Notes under the pieces: generated by a model
The model's database searches: none
Told to the model about the DNA's origin: nothing
Seen by the model: the letters and a program-made list of their open reading frames with translations, nothing else
Translations under genes and position numbers: made by a program
Part shown: piece after piece, positions 9,103 to 18,365 of the stretch
How the letters are laid out: every line of letters begins with the position of its first letter
How positions within the stretch are numbered: position 1 is the stretch's first letter
Assembly (NCBI GenBank): GCA_018657955.1
Contig: JABHWD010000030.1
Location: forward strand, 1 to 36,392
Reading direction: 5' to 3'
Length of the DNA stretch: 36,392 bases
Origin: Flavobacteriaceae bacterium
Lineage (GTDB): Bacteria > Bacteroidota > Bacteroidia > Flavobacteriales > Flavobacteriaceae

Positions 9103-10611
9103 ATGACAGATTCAAATATATTAGCTAATCAAAAACAATTTTTAGGTCATCCAGTTGGATTATATATTTTGTTTTTGACTGAAATGTGGGAGAGATTCTC
9201 TTACTACGGAATGAGAGCAATTTTAGTGCTTTATCTAGTTGGTGAGGTTGGGATTGAAAATGCAGGATTAGGCTGGAGCAATGAAGACGCTCTTGCTTTA
9301 TATGGATGGTATACAATGTTTGTATATGTAGCCTCAATTCCTGGCGGAATTATAGCAGATAAGATATTAGGACAAAAGAAATCAGTTTTTGTTGGCGGAA
9401 TGTTACTGGTTGCAGGACATTCTGTTCTAGCAATAGAAGCCATGTGGGCATTTTATACTGGGCTTACTTTAATAGTTATGGGTGTAGGTATGTTAAAGCC
9501 TAACATCTCAACTATGGTTGGAGGTCTGTATCCTAAAAACGAGCAGGATAAAAGAGATATGGGTTTTTATATTTTTTATATGGGCATTAATCTAGGTGCT
9601 GCAGCTTCTGCATTACTAGTTGGATATATTGGAGAGACTATTGGATGGCATTACGGCTTTGGTTTAGCAGGTATTGGGATGGCTTTTGGTCAGTTGACAT
9701 ACTGGTATGGACAGCGATATTTAACTCATGTTGGTAATCTAGTTGTAGATGAAAGAGAAGAAAGTGAAAAAACAGATGGCAACCTAATTTTTGCAATTTT
9801 TAAATCAACTAATTCACTAGTAGGATTTATATTAACACTGTTCCTAGGTATCTTTATATGGCAATTTCAAGGTTCTTTAGATTATGGATTGCTAGTAATG
9901 GGATTAGCTTTTGCAGTAGGAGTGGGTATAGTAGTATATAATGATGGAAATAAGATTGAAAAAGATAGAATTTTAGTAACCTATTTAGCTTTTTTAATTG
10001 TAATTGTTTTTTGGGGTTCGTTTGAACAAGCTGGTGGTTTACTAAATGTATATGCTGCACAAAAAACTGATTTAGTTTTAACTGAGAATTTCATAGTTCC
10101 TGCAAGTTGGTTCCAGTCAGTTAATGCTATTTTTATTTTAATATTTGCCACGATAGTTGGTAGTTTTTGGGTATGGTGGAAAAACAGAAAAAGAGAGTCT
10201 TCTTCTTTATTTAAAATGGCAATTGGAGTAATTATAATGGGGTGGGGCTTTTTCTTTATGTCCGCAGCTTCTATGCAATATGAGGCAGAAGGATTATCAA
10301 GTATGCATTGGTTGGTGTTAGCTTATTTGTTCCATACTATTGGGGAATTATGTGCCTCTCCTGTAGCATTATCTTTTATTACAAAACTTGCACCTGATAG
10401 ATGGATGGCTTTTATGATGGGGGCCTATTTTGCAGCGACAGGGTTAGGTAATAAGGTTGCAGGCCTATTGGGTGAATCAGCTACAGAAATGGGTGAATTT
10501 GCAATCTTTACTGGTATTGCAATTTTTTGTACAATCTTTGGTTTATTAGTTCTGCTTATCATTAAACCATTAAAGAGATTAACCCATAATGCAGAAGGAT
10601 CTCTAGCTTAA
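9103..10611 (+). CDS. POT-family peptide transporter, copy 1
   Basis: A 502-aa proton-dependent oligopeptide transporter of the inner membrane (PTR2/POT, MFS fold, 12 or more hydrophobic segments). The N-terminal proton-coupling motif ExxERFxYY is present as EMWERFSYYGMRA, the PTR2 signature as FYIFYMGINLGA, and the substrate-site segment as FWGSFEQAGG. The C-terminal half contains LFHTIGELCASPVALSF, also typical. It imports di- and tripeptides with protons. It is followed after 10 nt by a paralogue, and both are on the strand opposite to the mevalonate genes. Confidence 0.93.
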   Translation: MTDSNILANQKQFLGHPVGLYILFLTEMWERFSYYGMRAILVLYLVGEVGIENAGLGWSNEDALALYGWYTMFVYVASIPGGIIADKILGQKKSVFVGGMLLVAGHSVLAIEAMWAFYTGLTLIVMGVGMLKPNISTMVGGLYPKNEQDKRDMGFYIFYMGINLGAAASALLVGYIGETIGWHYGFGLAGIGMAFGQLTYWYGQRYLTHVGNLVVDEREESEKTDGNLIFAIFKSTNSLVGFILTLFLGIFIWQFQGSLDYGLLVMGLAFAVGVGIVVYNDGNKIEKDRILVTYLAFLIVIVFWGSFEQAGGLLNVYAAQKTDLVLTENFIVPASWFQSVNAIFILIFATIVGSFWVWWKNRKRESSSLFKMAIGVIIMGWGFFFMSAASMQYEAEGLSSMHWLVLAYLFHTIGELCASPVALSFITKLAPDRWMAFMMGAYFAATGLGNKVAGLLGESATEMGEFAIFTGIAIFCTIFGLLVLLIIKPLKRLTHNAEGSLA

Positions 10612-10621
10612 GAAAATTTAT

Positions 10622-12373
10622 ATGAATCAAGATTCTAATGCTGAGTTTTTCAAAAAAAGTGTCTTAGGGCATCCTTCACTTTTATTTGTCCTGTTTTTTA
10701 CAGAAATGTGGGAAAGATTCTCATACTATGGGATGAGGGCTATTTTAGTTATTTTTTTAACAGGCCTTATTACTGGCGATAATCCCGGTTGGGGATGGAC
10801 TTCTTCAGAAGCATTGTCATTGCTTGGTACATATGCAATGTTTGTTTATTTAACTCCTCTATTAGGTGGTTGGCTAGCAGACAATAAAATTGGTTATAGA
10901 ATGGCAGTAGTTATTGGTGCACTCTTTATGACTTTAGGGCATGCTTCAATGGCTGTAGAAACGCCAACATTTCTATATATAGGAATTACTTTATTAATAA
11001 TAGGTAATGGTTTTTTCAAGCCAAACATGACTTCTATAATTTCTAAAATGTATGAAGGGAGAGATGATAAAAAGGATGGAGCCTATAATATTTTCTATAT
11101 GGGAGTAAATGCTGGTGCTTTTATTGGAATTATGTTATGTGGATGGATTGGGGAGAAAATAGGTTGGAACTATGGTTTTGGATTAGCAGGTATTTTTATG
11201 TTTTTAGGAATGCTGCAGTTTTATTATGCACAACCTTTATTTGGAAATATTGGTGATAAACCAGACAAGAAAAAAGTTAATGAGATACAAACAAGTAATA
11301 ATACTGAAAAACTTAATCCTTTTCTATTAATAGATTATATATTAATAGGAATTTTTATTGTGTGTGCACTTATTTTTATTGTAAATGATCCATTAAGTAA
11401 AATAGGAAATATTCAGACATTCAATTTTACAGTATTTGGGATGGGAGATTCTTTATTTTATGCATTATTGGCTGTAATTAGTTTTATTATAGTGCTAATT
11501 ATTAGAATTCCTAGGTATTCTAAGATTGTTAGAGACAGGATGATTGCTTTTTCAATTTTTTGCTTATTTACTGTTTTTTTCTGGGCTGGGTTTGAACAAG
11601 GAGCGGGTTCATTACCAATTTATACAAGAGATTTCACAGACAGATTTTTAGATGGTAGTGCTGCAACAATATTTAAAATAATTGATTTATTAGTAACAGT
11701 TATTCCTCTTGCTATAATTACTTATGTTCTTATTAATTTATTTAGAATAACATATAAAAAAATAGCATTGTCTAATACAATATTGGGACTTAGTTTTATA
11801 ATTATATGGGGAATTGTTATTTATAAATTATTTATTGAATTTCAGTCTACTGAAACTGAGATCCCTGTTACTTGGTTTGCAATATTAAATTCATTATTTA
11901 TAATAGTATTTGCGCCATTATTTACTAAATGGTGGGATAGTGAATATAATCCGCCAGCTTCTGTAAAATATTTTTTAGGATTGGCCTTATTAGGTATTGG
12001 CTTTGGCTTTTTAGCTTTTGGCGCACGCAATGTTCCATCTGGAGCTGAAACTGCAAGTTTAAGTATAATGTGGCTAGTATTAGCGTATTTATTTCACACA
12101 TTGGGAGAACTTTGTTTATCTCCAATGGGATTGTCTTATTTGAGTAAGTTAATACCTGCAAGAATGATAGCATTTATGTTTGGAGTATATTATTTAGCCA
12201 TAGCTATTGGACAGAAATTAGCACATTATATAGGAGGCGATATTGATAAGATTACTCAGGAATATAGTTTATCAGGATTTTTCTTAATTTTTACTATTAT
12301 ACCAATAATATTAGGAGTTTTATCGTTATTATTGCATCCTCTAATTAAAAAATTAATGCACGGAATAAAATAA
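10622..12373 (+). CDS. POT-family peptide transporter, copy 2
   Basis: A 583-aa paralogue of the preceding transporter with the same motifs: EMWERFSYYGMRA near the N-terminus, NIFYMGVNAGAF as PTR2 signature, FWAGFEQGAGS, and LFHTLGELCLSPMGLSY near the C-terminus. It is about 80 residues longer than copy 1; the extra length is mainly in the central region (about residues 230-400), where additional hydrophobic segments are visible, as in the 14-helix POT proteins. Copies 1 and 2 are clearly diverged, so this is an old tandem duplication with probably different peptide preference. It ends 5 nt before the thioredoxin-fold gene. Confidence 0.93.
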   Translation: MNQDSNAEFFKKSVLGHPSLLFVLFFTEMWERFSYYGMRAILVIFLTGLITGDNPGWGWTSSEALSLLGTYAMFVYLTPLLGGWLADNKIGYRMAVVIGALFMTLGHASMAVETPTFLYIGITLLIIGNGFFKPNMTSIISKMYEGRDDKKDGAYNIFYMGVNAGAFIGIMLCGWIGEKIGWNYGFGLAGIFMFLGMLQFYYAQPLFGNIGDKPDKKKVNEIQTSNNTEKLNPFLLIDYILIGIFIVCALIFIVNDPLSKIGNIQTFNFTVFGMGDSLFYALLAVISFIIVLIIRIPRYSKIVRDRMIAFSIFCLFTVFFWAGFEQGAGSLPIYTRDFTDRFLDGSAATIFKIIDLLVTVIPLAIITYVLINLFRITYKKIALSNTILGLSFIIIWGIVIYKLFIEFQSTETEIPVTWFAILNSLFIIVFAPLFTKWWDSEYNPPASVKYFLGLALLGIGFGFLAFGARNVPSGAETASLSIMWLVLAYLFHTLGELCLSPMGLSYLSKLIPARMIAFMFGVYYLAIAIGQKLAHYIGGDIDKITQEYSLSGFFLIFTIIPIILGVLSLLLHPLIKKLMHGIK

Positions 12374-12378
12374 ATAAT

Positions 12379-12930
12379 ATGCTAAGATTTCTTTTTACAA
12401 TATTGATTGTTTTTAATTTTTTTCAGATTCATTCACAAGAGATAAATTGGTTAACTCTTGATCAAGTACTAGAACTTCAAAAAAAGAATCCGAAAAATAT
12501 TATAATAGATTTTTATACAAATTGGTGCGGTCCATGTAAAATGTTGGATCGAAATACTTTTCAAAATAAAGATGTATCAGAATATATAAATAAACATTAT
12601 TATGCTGTTAAATTTAATGCTGAAGGAGATGCAGAAATAAATTATGATGGAAGGTTATTTGTTAACCCTAATTATCAACCTGAGAAATCACAAAGACGAA
12701 ATGGAACTCATGAGTTAACTAGATATTTAAATGTAAGTGCATATCCAACTATTATTTTTATGGATAATAGTTCAAAATTAATTAATTCTGTAAGAGGATA
12801 TAAAACTCCTCAGCAGATTGAATTATGGTTAAAGTTGTTTAAGGATGAGGGATATAAATCAATTAAAACTCAAGATGAATTTAACAAGTATTATGAGTCT
12901 TTTGTTCCAGAATTTTCCTCTACTAAGTAG
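12379..12930 (+). CDS. Periplasmic thioredoxin-family protein
   Basis: A 183-aa protein with a signal peptide (residues 1-20, ending IHSQ) and a thioredoxin fold. The active site is NWCGPCKM with Cys50 and Cys53, and a later YPTIIFMD stretch supplies the cis-proline of the fold. An insertion of about 25 residues between them (NYDGRLFVNPNYQPEKSQRR) resembles DUF255/thioredoxin_7-like variants. It probably acts as a disulfide reductase or exchange protein in the periplasm; the partner is unknown. Its last 40 nt overlap the 3' end of the convergent lpxB gene. Confidence 0.85.
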   Translation: MLRFLFTILIVFNFFQIHSQEINWLTLDQVLELQKKNPKNIIIDFYTNWCGPCKMLDRNTFQNKDVSEYINKHYYAVKFNAEGDAEINYDGRLFVNPNYQPEKSQRRNGTHELTRYLNVSAYPTIIFMDNSSKLINSVRGYKTPQQIELWLKLFKDEGYKSIKTQDEFNKYYESFVPEFSSTK

Positions 12931-14015
12931 TTATATATAATTTTTGCAGTTTTATTACTTGCACCTCTTCCTCCCAGACTATTTTCAAGTTTATTATAAT
13001 TGCTAATTATTTTTGCTCTTTCTTCTTTTTCTAAAATTATGTTTAGTTCTTTTATTAGATTTTTCTTAGAACAAGCATTTTGTATTAATTCTTTTACTAT
13101 CAATTTGTTTGCAATTAAATTCACTAATGAAATATAATTTAGATTTTTTAATAAAATTTTTCCAATTAGATAGGTAGTCCAACTTGATTTGTAACATACA
13201 ATCTGAGGCACTTTAAACAAGGCAGTTTCTAGCGTAGCAGTACCTGAAGTTACAATAGCTGCTGTACAATTTTTTAATAGTTCATATGTTTTGTTCTGAA
13301 TAATCTCAACATTACTATCTTTTACATAATCCTGATAGATTGATAATTTTTGAGAGGGAGCAGCTCCAATAATAAATTTATAATCTTCAAATTCTGATAC
13401 CACACTTAGCATTATAGGCAGCAATTTTTTAATTTCTTGATCTCTACTTCCTGGGAGTAAAAGAATTGTTTTATCTTCTGATATTTTTTGGCTTAATTTA
13501 GAAGTGTCTTCACTAATTTCATCCATTAAGGGATGACCTACAAAAGAAACATCAAAATTGTGTTTTTCTTTGTAGAATTTTTTCTCAAAAGGAAGTATAA
13601 CATACATTTTATCAACCACCTTTTTAATTAATTTTATTCTACTTTCTTTCCATGCCCAGATTTGAGGAGATATATAATAGTGATTTTTAAAACCATTTTT
13701 TTTTGCCCATTCTGCAATTCTTAAATTAAATCCTGGAAAATCTATGTATATTATAATATCTGGATTATACTTAAGAATATCAGATTTACAAAATGAAATA
13801 TTTTTTATTATTGTATATAGATTTAAAAAAACTTCAAGAAAACCCATGTAAGAGTAATCCTTATGGTGCTTGGCAAGGTTATTTGTTTGTTCATTCATCA
13901 AATCACCACCCCAACACCTAAAACTAGAGTTCCTGTCCAATTTTTTTAATTCTTTAATTAAATTAGACCCATGTAAATCTCCAGATGCTTCGCCAGCAAT
14001 TATATAATATTTCAA
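12891..14015 (-). CDS. lpxB: Lipid-A-disaccharide synthase
   Basis: A 374-aa glycosyltransferase that joins UDP-2,3-diacylglucosamine and lipid X to make the lipid A disaccharide at the cytoplasmic face of the inner membrane. It starts with the family signature AGEASGDLHGSNLIKELK and contains YYISPQIWAWKESRI, LLLPGSRDQEIKKLLP and the nucleotide-binding segment TSGTATLETALFKVPQIVCYK. Length is normal. It is last in the minus-strand unit surE, small membrane protein, lpxB (1-nt gap upstream). The C-terminal 13 residues are encoded opposite the end of the thioredoxin-family gene. Confidence 0.95.
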   Translation of the reverse strand: MKYYIIAGEASGDLHGSNLIKELKKLDRNSSFRCWGGDLMNEQTNNLAKHHKDYSYMGFLEVFLNLYTIIKNISFCKSDILKYNPDIIIYIDFPGFNLRIAEWAKKNGFKNHYYISPQIWAWKESRIKLIKKVVDKMYVILPFEKKFYKEKHNFDVSFVGHPLMDEISEDTSKLSQKISEDKTILLLPGSRDQEIKKLLPIMLSVVSEFEDYKFIIGAAPSQKLSIYQDYVKDSNVEIIQNKTYELLKNCTAAIVTSGTATLETALFKVPQIVCYKSSWTTYLIGKILLKNLNYISLVNLIANKLIVKELIQNACSKKNLIKELNIILEKEERAKIISNYNKLENSLGGRGASNKTAKIIYNYLVEENSGTKDS

Positions 14016-14016
14016 A

Positions 14017-14301
14017 TTATATTAAGTTTAATATTATTGTAATTATTGCAATTATAATTGTAGCCATTAATACCCCTTTTGCTCTATTTTCTTGCCTCTT
14101 TTTTATATATACAAAAAAAACAAAGAGATTCATGATTGCCCCCAAACTTATTAGCTTACTTAATAATCTTTCTTCAAAGGATTTGACAATAACTTCAATA
14201 ATAGACGGATTGTCATTTAGAAATAAAATTGCAAGTACTAACCCAGATATATTTGCAATAAATCCAGTTATAAGCCCTATTATAATTTCCTTTTTAATCA
14301 T
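14017..14301 (-). CDS. Small membrane protein between surE and lpxB
   Basis: A 94-aa protein with three hydrophobic segments (about residues 4-27, 50-68 and 78-94) and a short soluble loop with charged residues (VKSFEERLLSK). It overlaps the 3' end of surE by 8 nt and ends 1 nt before the lpxB start, so it is translated from the same message. I recall a small unnamed membrane protein at this position in other flavobacterial genomes, but I cannot assign a function. A conserved place beside lpxB suggests an envelope role; this is inference only. Confidence 0.75.
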   Translation of the reverse strand: MIKKEIIIGLITGFIANISGLVLAILFLNDNPSIIEVIVKSFEERLLSKLISLGAIMNLFVFFVYIKKRQENRAKGVLMATIIIAIITIILNLI

Positions 14302-15070
14302 TTAGATTCCATTTAGATATTCTATCAATTTCATCATATGAAGTCATATCATATTTGACAGGAACTATTGATATATATCCATTGTTTAATGCCCATTGAT
14401 CTGTGTCTTCCCCTTTATCAAGATTAATAAATTTACCAGTTAGCCAGTAATAATTTCTGCCATTAGGGTTTTTTCTTTTATCAAAGGTTTCTTTCCAATA
14501 AGAATTTGCTTGTCTGCAGATTTTGATTCCTTTATAATCAGTTCTATCAATTTTAGGAAAATTAACATTTAAAATTATGTTTTTTTCTTTAGACTTTTCT
14601 AATACATTTTTTGCAATAATTTCAATGTATTTTTCACATTTTTCAAAGTTTGCATTCCAATTATAGTCCCAAATGGAAAACCCTATTGAGGGTATGCCTT
14701 CAATGCCAGCTTCAACAGCTGCGCTCATTGTTCCAGAGTAAATAACATTTATTGAGGCATTTGATCCATGATTTATTCCTGAAACACATAGATCTGGTTT
14801 TCTTTTTAAAATTTCATTAACTGCTAGTTTGACACAATCAGCAGGTGTTCCTGAAGTACTATATTCAGTTTGAGGACCATTGTCTATATACTCTTTTTTA
14901 CAGTATAGTGTATCATTAACTGTTATTGCATGGCCCATTCCACTTTGAGGACTGTCTGGAGCAACAACTACAACTTCACCAATTTTATTCATAACTTTAA
15001 TTAATGTCCTTAATCCAGGAGCAGTAATTCCATCGTCATTGGTTAATAGTATAAGGGGTATTTTTTCCAT
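14294..15070 (-). CDS. surE: 5'/3'-nucleotidase SurE
   Basis: A 258-aa metal-dependent nucleoside monophosphatase of stationary-phase survival. The N-terminal signature ILLTNDDGITAPGL supplies the metal-binding Asp pair (Asp12, Asp13). PDSPQSGMGHAIT supplies the conserved Ser, and SGINHGSNASINVIYSGT the Asn and the rest of the active site. Length is typical. It is the first gene of the minus-strand lpxB unit and has a -7 element about 22 nt upstream. Pairing of surE with lpxB is common in this group. Confidence 0.95.
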   Translation of the reverse strand: MEKIPLILLTNDDGITAPGLRTLIKVMNKIGEVVVVAPDSPQSGMGHAITVNDTLYCKKEYIDNGPQTEYSTSGTPADCVKLAVNEILKRKPDLCVSGINHGSNASINVIYSGTMSAAVEAGIEGIPSIGFSIWDYNWNANFEKCEKYIEIIAKNVLEKSKEKNIILNVNFPKIDRTDYKGIKICRQANSYWKETFDKRKNPNGRNYYWLTGKFINLDKGEDTDQWALNNGYISIVPVKYDMTSYDEIDRISKWNLND

Positions 15071-15091
15071 TTTTATCTAAAATAATCTATA

Positions 15092-15099
15092 CAAAAGTA
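15092..15099 (-). promoter_or_regulatory. -7 promoter element for the surE-lpxB unit
   Basis: On the minus strand this reads TACTTTTG, an exact TAnnTTTG, 21 nt before the surE start codon. The nearest upstream TTG on that strand (15126-15128) is 26 nt away, longer than the usual spacing, so the -33 part is uncertain. Confidence 0.4.
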
Positions 15100-15182
15100 A
15101 GTAAATAAATAATTGTAATGTTTAACAAAAAATTATACATATAATAGAAGATAATGATGTATTTTCGAATCATTATTGATAT

Positions 15183-17297
15183 ATGAAGAAAAATATTATT
15201 GTAATATCATTAACTTTTATTCTGGGGCTAGCTTCATGTAGCTTTACTTCTAGTAATTTTGATCAAACAGATAAAGATAAGTTGCTTTTGCAACTTATCT
15301 CATATGTTTTAGATCAAGGGCATTTTGTTAAAAAAGAAATTAATGATGATTTTTCCAGTAAAGTTTTTAATGAATACTTAAATATAATTGATCCTTATAA
15401 GAGGTATTTTTATAAATCAGATATTGAGGAATTTAAAAAATATGAAGATCAACTTGATGATAAATTTATTAATGCAGAAATAGACTTTTTTGATTTGACA
15501 TATAATAGGGGTCAAAAAAGATTTAATGAATCAAAACTTATCTATGAGGAGATATTAGATACCCCTTTTGATTACCAAATAGACGAAAATTTTAATGCTG
15601 ATTTTGAATCTTTAGATTATGTAAAAAATAAAAGTGAAATGAAGGATAGATGGAGAAAACAATTGAAATTTTCTTCAATTGAAATCTATGATAATTTATT
15701 AGAGGAGCAAGAAAAGGAATTAGAAGATGATCCTTCATATGTAAAAAAATCTAATTCTGAAATTGAATCAGAATCTAGAGAATCAACATTGAAAACTTTA
15801 AACGAGATGTATGATTTTTATGAAGATATTACTAGATCAGATTGGTTTAGTTTTTATATAAATTCTTTTGTAGAGCAATATGACCCTCATACGATCTACT
15901 ATAGTCCTGAAGCTAAGGATAGATTTGATGTTGATATGTCTGGAAATTATGCCGGTATAGGAGCTCGGTTAGTTAAAAAATTAGACAGGATTGAGGTAGT
16001 AGAAGTAATCTCTGGCGGTCCAGCATGGAGGCAAAATTTATTAGAGGTAGGAGATATAATTCTAAAGGTTCGTCAAAATGATCAAGATGAATCTGAGTCT
16101 ACTAGTATTTTAGGGATGCCAATTAGTGATGCTGTAAAATTGATTAAGGGTCCTAAAGGAACTAACGTAATATTAACTATAAAAAAAGTTGATGGTGAAG
16201 TTGTAGATTTAAAAATAAAAAGAGATATAGTCCTTTTAGAAGAAACATATGTTAGATCTTCAATTGTAAGTAAGCATGAAAATTTATACGGTTTTATAAA
16301 TCTGCCAAAATTTTATATTGATTTTGATAATTCAACTAGCCGTGATGCTGCAAAAGATATTAAGAAGGAAATAATCAGATTAAAAAATCTAGGTGTTAAA
16401 GGCCTAGTATTAGACTTAAGAAATAATGGTGGAGGCTCCCTAAAGACTGTTGTAGAAATGGCTGGTTTATTTATCCAAGAAGGACCAATTGTACAAGTAA
16501 GATCAATGGATAAGGAAAGTAAGATTTTAAGAGATAAGGATAGATCGATAATATGGGAAGGGCCACTAGTGATTCTTGTAAATGAATTTTCTGCATCAGC
16601 ATCTGAGATTTTAGCTGCTGCAATGCAAGATTATAAAAGAGCTATTATAATTGGAAGCAAGCAAACATATGGAAAGGGAACTGTACAAAATGTTCTTGAT
16701 TTAAATAGAATGGTTAAAAGCAATACCAATGGTGATTTAGGTGCATTAAAGTTTACAACTCAAAAATATTATAGAATAAATGGCGGCTCAACTCAATTGG
16801 AAGGTGTCAAAAGCGATATTGTAGTTCCAGACAAGTATACCTATGTGGATTTTGGTGAAAAGGATCAAGAAAATCCTCTTGAATGGGATATGATAGAGCC
16901 AGTTTCATATGAGCCTTGGAAAAGTTTATTTGATTATAATAAGACTATAGATGCTAGTAAAAATAGAATGAAATCAAGTGAATTTATTCGTTTGATTGAT
17001 GAGAATGCCAAATGGATTAAATCGATTCGAGATAGAGATATTTATACTTTGAATTATAGTAAATTTAAGAAGGATTTATTATTAAATGAGGAAAAAGCAA
17101 AGAAGTATAAGAAACTCTCTGATTATTCTTCTGATTTAACATTTAAATCACTTCCATATGAAATTGATTTAATTGCTAAAGATTCAAGTCTTGGAGAAAA
17201 AAGAAAGAGGTGGCATAAGAATTTATCTAAAGACATTTATGTAAATGAGTCTTTAAATGTCTTAAATGATTTAAGACTCTCCTATGTTGAGAGATAG
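15183..17297 (+). CDS. prc: Tail-specific carboxy-terminal protease
   Basis: A 704-aa S41A peptidase that degrades or trims periplasmic proteins from the C-terminus. The N-terminus has a lipobox (LGLASC, Cys19), so it is a lipoprotein. The N-terminal Prc helical domain contains the recognisable LNIIDPYKRYF and QYDPHTIYYSPE. A PDZ domain covers about 250-345. The protease core follows with NEFSASASEILAAAMQDY and YGKGTVQ. By alignment in my head with E. coli Tsp the catalytic residues are Ser472, Asp483 and Lys498. A C-terminal DUF3340-like region ends the protein. It is divergent from surE and is followed after 24 nt by an ABC permease. Confidence 0.94.
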   Translation: MKKNIIVISLTFILGLASCSFTSSNFDQTDKDKLLLQLISYVLDQGHFVKKEINDDFSSKVFNEYLNIIDPYKRYFYKSDIEEFKKYEDQLDDKFINAEIDFFDLTYNRGQKRFNESKLIYEEILDTPFDYQIDENFNADFESLDYVKNKSEMKDRWRKQLKFSSIEIYDNLLEEQEKELEDDPSYVKKSNSEIESESRESTLKTLNEMYDFYEDITRSDWFSFYINSFVEQYDPHTIYYSPEAKDRFDVDMSGNYAGIGARLVKKLDRIEVVEVISGGPAWRQNLLEVGDIILKVRQNDQDESESTSILGMPISDAVKLIKGPKGTNVILTIKKVDGEVVDLKIKRDIVLLEETYVRSSIVSKHENLYGFINLPKFYIDFDNSTSRDAAKDIKKEIIRLKNLGVKGLVLDLRNNGGGSLKTVVEMAGLFIQEGPIVQVRSMDKESKILRDKDRSIIWEGPLVILVNEFSASASEILAAAMQDYKRAIIIGSKQTYGKGTVQNVLDLNRMVKSNTNGDLGALKFTTQKYYRINGGSTQLEGVKSDIVVPDKYTYVDFGEKDQENPLEWDMIEPVSYEPWKSLFDYNKTIDASKNRMKSSEFIRLIDENAKWIKSIRDRDIYTLNYSKFKKDLLLNEEKAKKYKKLSDYSSDLTFKSLPYEIDLIAKDSSLGEKRKRWHKNLSKDIYVNESLNVLNDLRLSYVER

Positions 17298-17321
17298 TCT
17301 ATTCTGCTTAATTAGAAAATT

Positions 17322-18365
17322 TTGAGAAATCCCTTTTTTAATATTAAAAAAAATTTATCTGGGATAATTAGTTTAGTATTCATTATACTAGTTGCATTAA
17401 TTGCTTTTTTTGCATATGCTATTGCACCTGATAATTCAAAAAATGCAAATCAAATGCATTTATCAATCCATTCAAAGGCTCCAGGATTTGAAGTGGATAT
17501 GTTAGTAATTCCTAATGATATAGAGCCCCAATCGTCTATAAATAAATTATTATATGGAGATAAGAATCCTGATATAGAGATTCCAATCATTAATTATAAA
17601 ATCAGTAATGACACAATCTATTATCAAGAATTTAATCAATTTGATTATAAAACTCTGTCTTTGCAATTAATTGATGGATCTCCAATAATGCATAAGAAAT
17701 TTTATTTTGGAACTGATAAATTTGGAAGAGATGTTTTGAGTAGAATTATAATAGGTGCTAGAATATCATTTTCAATAGGTTTTGTTGCTGTATTTATCTC
17801 TTTAATAATTGGTCTAATTATGGGCTGTCTTTCTGGATATTATTCTGGATTTGTTGATCAAACAATAATGTTTATAATTAATGTGACATGGTCGATTCCT
17901 ACACTTTTATTAGTTATTGGTATTACTTTGGCATTGGGCAAAGGATTTTGGCAGGTTTTTATTGCAGTTGGTTTGACAATGTGGGTAGAGGTAGCAAGAG
18001 TTGTAAGAGGCCAAGTAATATCATTAAAGCAAAGGGAATTTATAACTGCAGCTCATGTTCTTGGTTTTAGCGACTTTAGAATAATCACAAGACATATTTT
18101 ACCAAATATAACTTCACCTTTAATTATTATATGTGCTGCTAATTTTGCAGCTTCAATTTTAATTGAAAGTGGGCTTAGTTTTCTTGGTCTTGGAGCACAA
18201 CCCCCAATGTCAAGCTGGGGATCAATGATTAAGGATCATTATAACTATATAATATTAGGAGAGCCATTTCTAGCAATTGTGCCAGGTGTATGCATTATGA
18301 TGCTTGTTATGGCTTTTATGTTACTTGGAAATTCTTTAAGAGATGTTCTGGATGTTAAAAATTAA
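17322..18365 (+). CDS. DppC/OppC-type ABC transporter permease
   Basis: A 347-aa inner-membrane permease. After a first transmembrane helix (about residues 12-33) there is an extracytoplasmic segment of about 100 residues, then the FGTDKFGRDVLSRII motif that begins the BPD_transp_1 domain in DppC-like proteins. The EAA cytoplasmic loop is seen as EFITAAHVLGFSDFRIITRH, and the C-terminal LSFLGLGAQPPMSSWGSMI is diagnostic of peptide/nickel-type permeases. The start is TTG at 17322; the next ATG comes only after the first helix, so TTG is preferred. No partner ATPase or binding protein is in the window. The last 4 nt overlap the convergent DUF4136 gene. Confidence 0.9.
   Translation: MRNPFFNIKKNLSGIISLVFIILVALIAFFAYAIAPDNSKNANQMHLSIHSKAPGFEVDMLVIPNDIEPQSSINKLLYGDKNPDIEIPIINYKISNDTIYYQEFNQFDYKTLSLQLIDGSPIMHKKFYFGTDKFGRDVLSRIIIGARISFSIGFVAVFISLIIGLIMGCLSGYYSGFVDQTIMFIINVTWSIPTLLLVIGITLALGKGFWQVFIAVGLTMWVEVARVVRGQVISLKQREFITAAHVLGFSDFRIITRHILPNITSPLIIICAANFAASILIESGLSFLGLGAQPPMSSWGSMIKDHYNYIILGEPFLAIVPGVCIMMLVMAFMLLGNSLRDVLDVKN

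Noticed and set aside
13985-14305. A 106-codon plus-strand ORF
   Set aside because: It is antisense to the membrane protein gene between surE and lpxB; hydrophobic AT-rich genes often give mirror ORFs, and the minus-strand gene has tight operon spacing.
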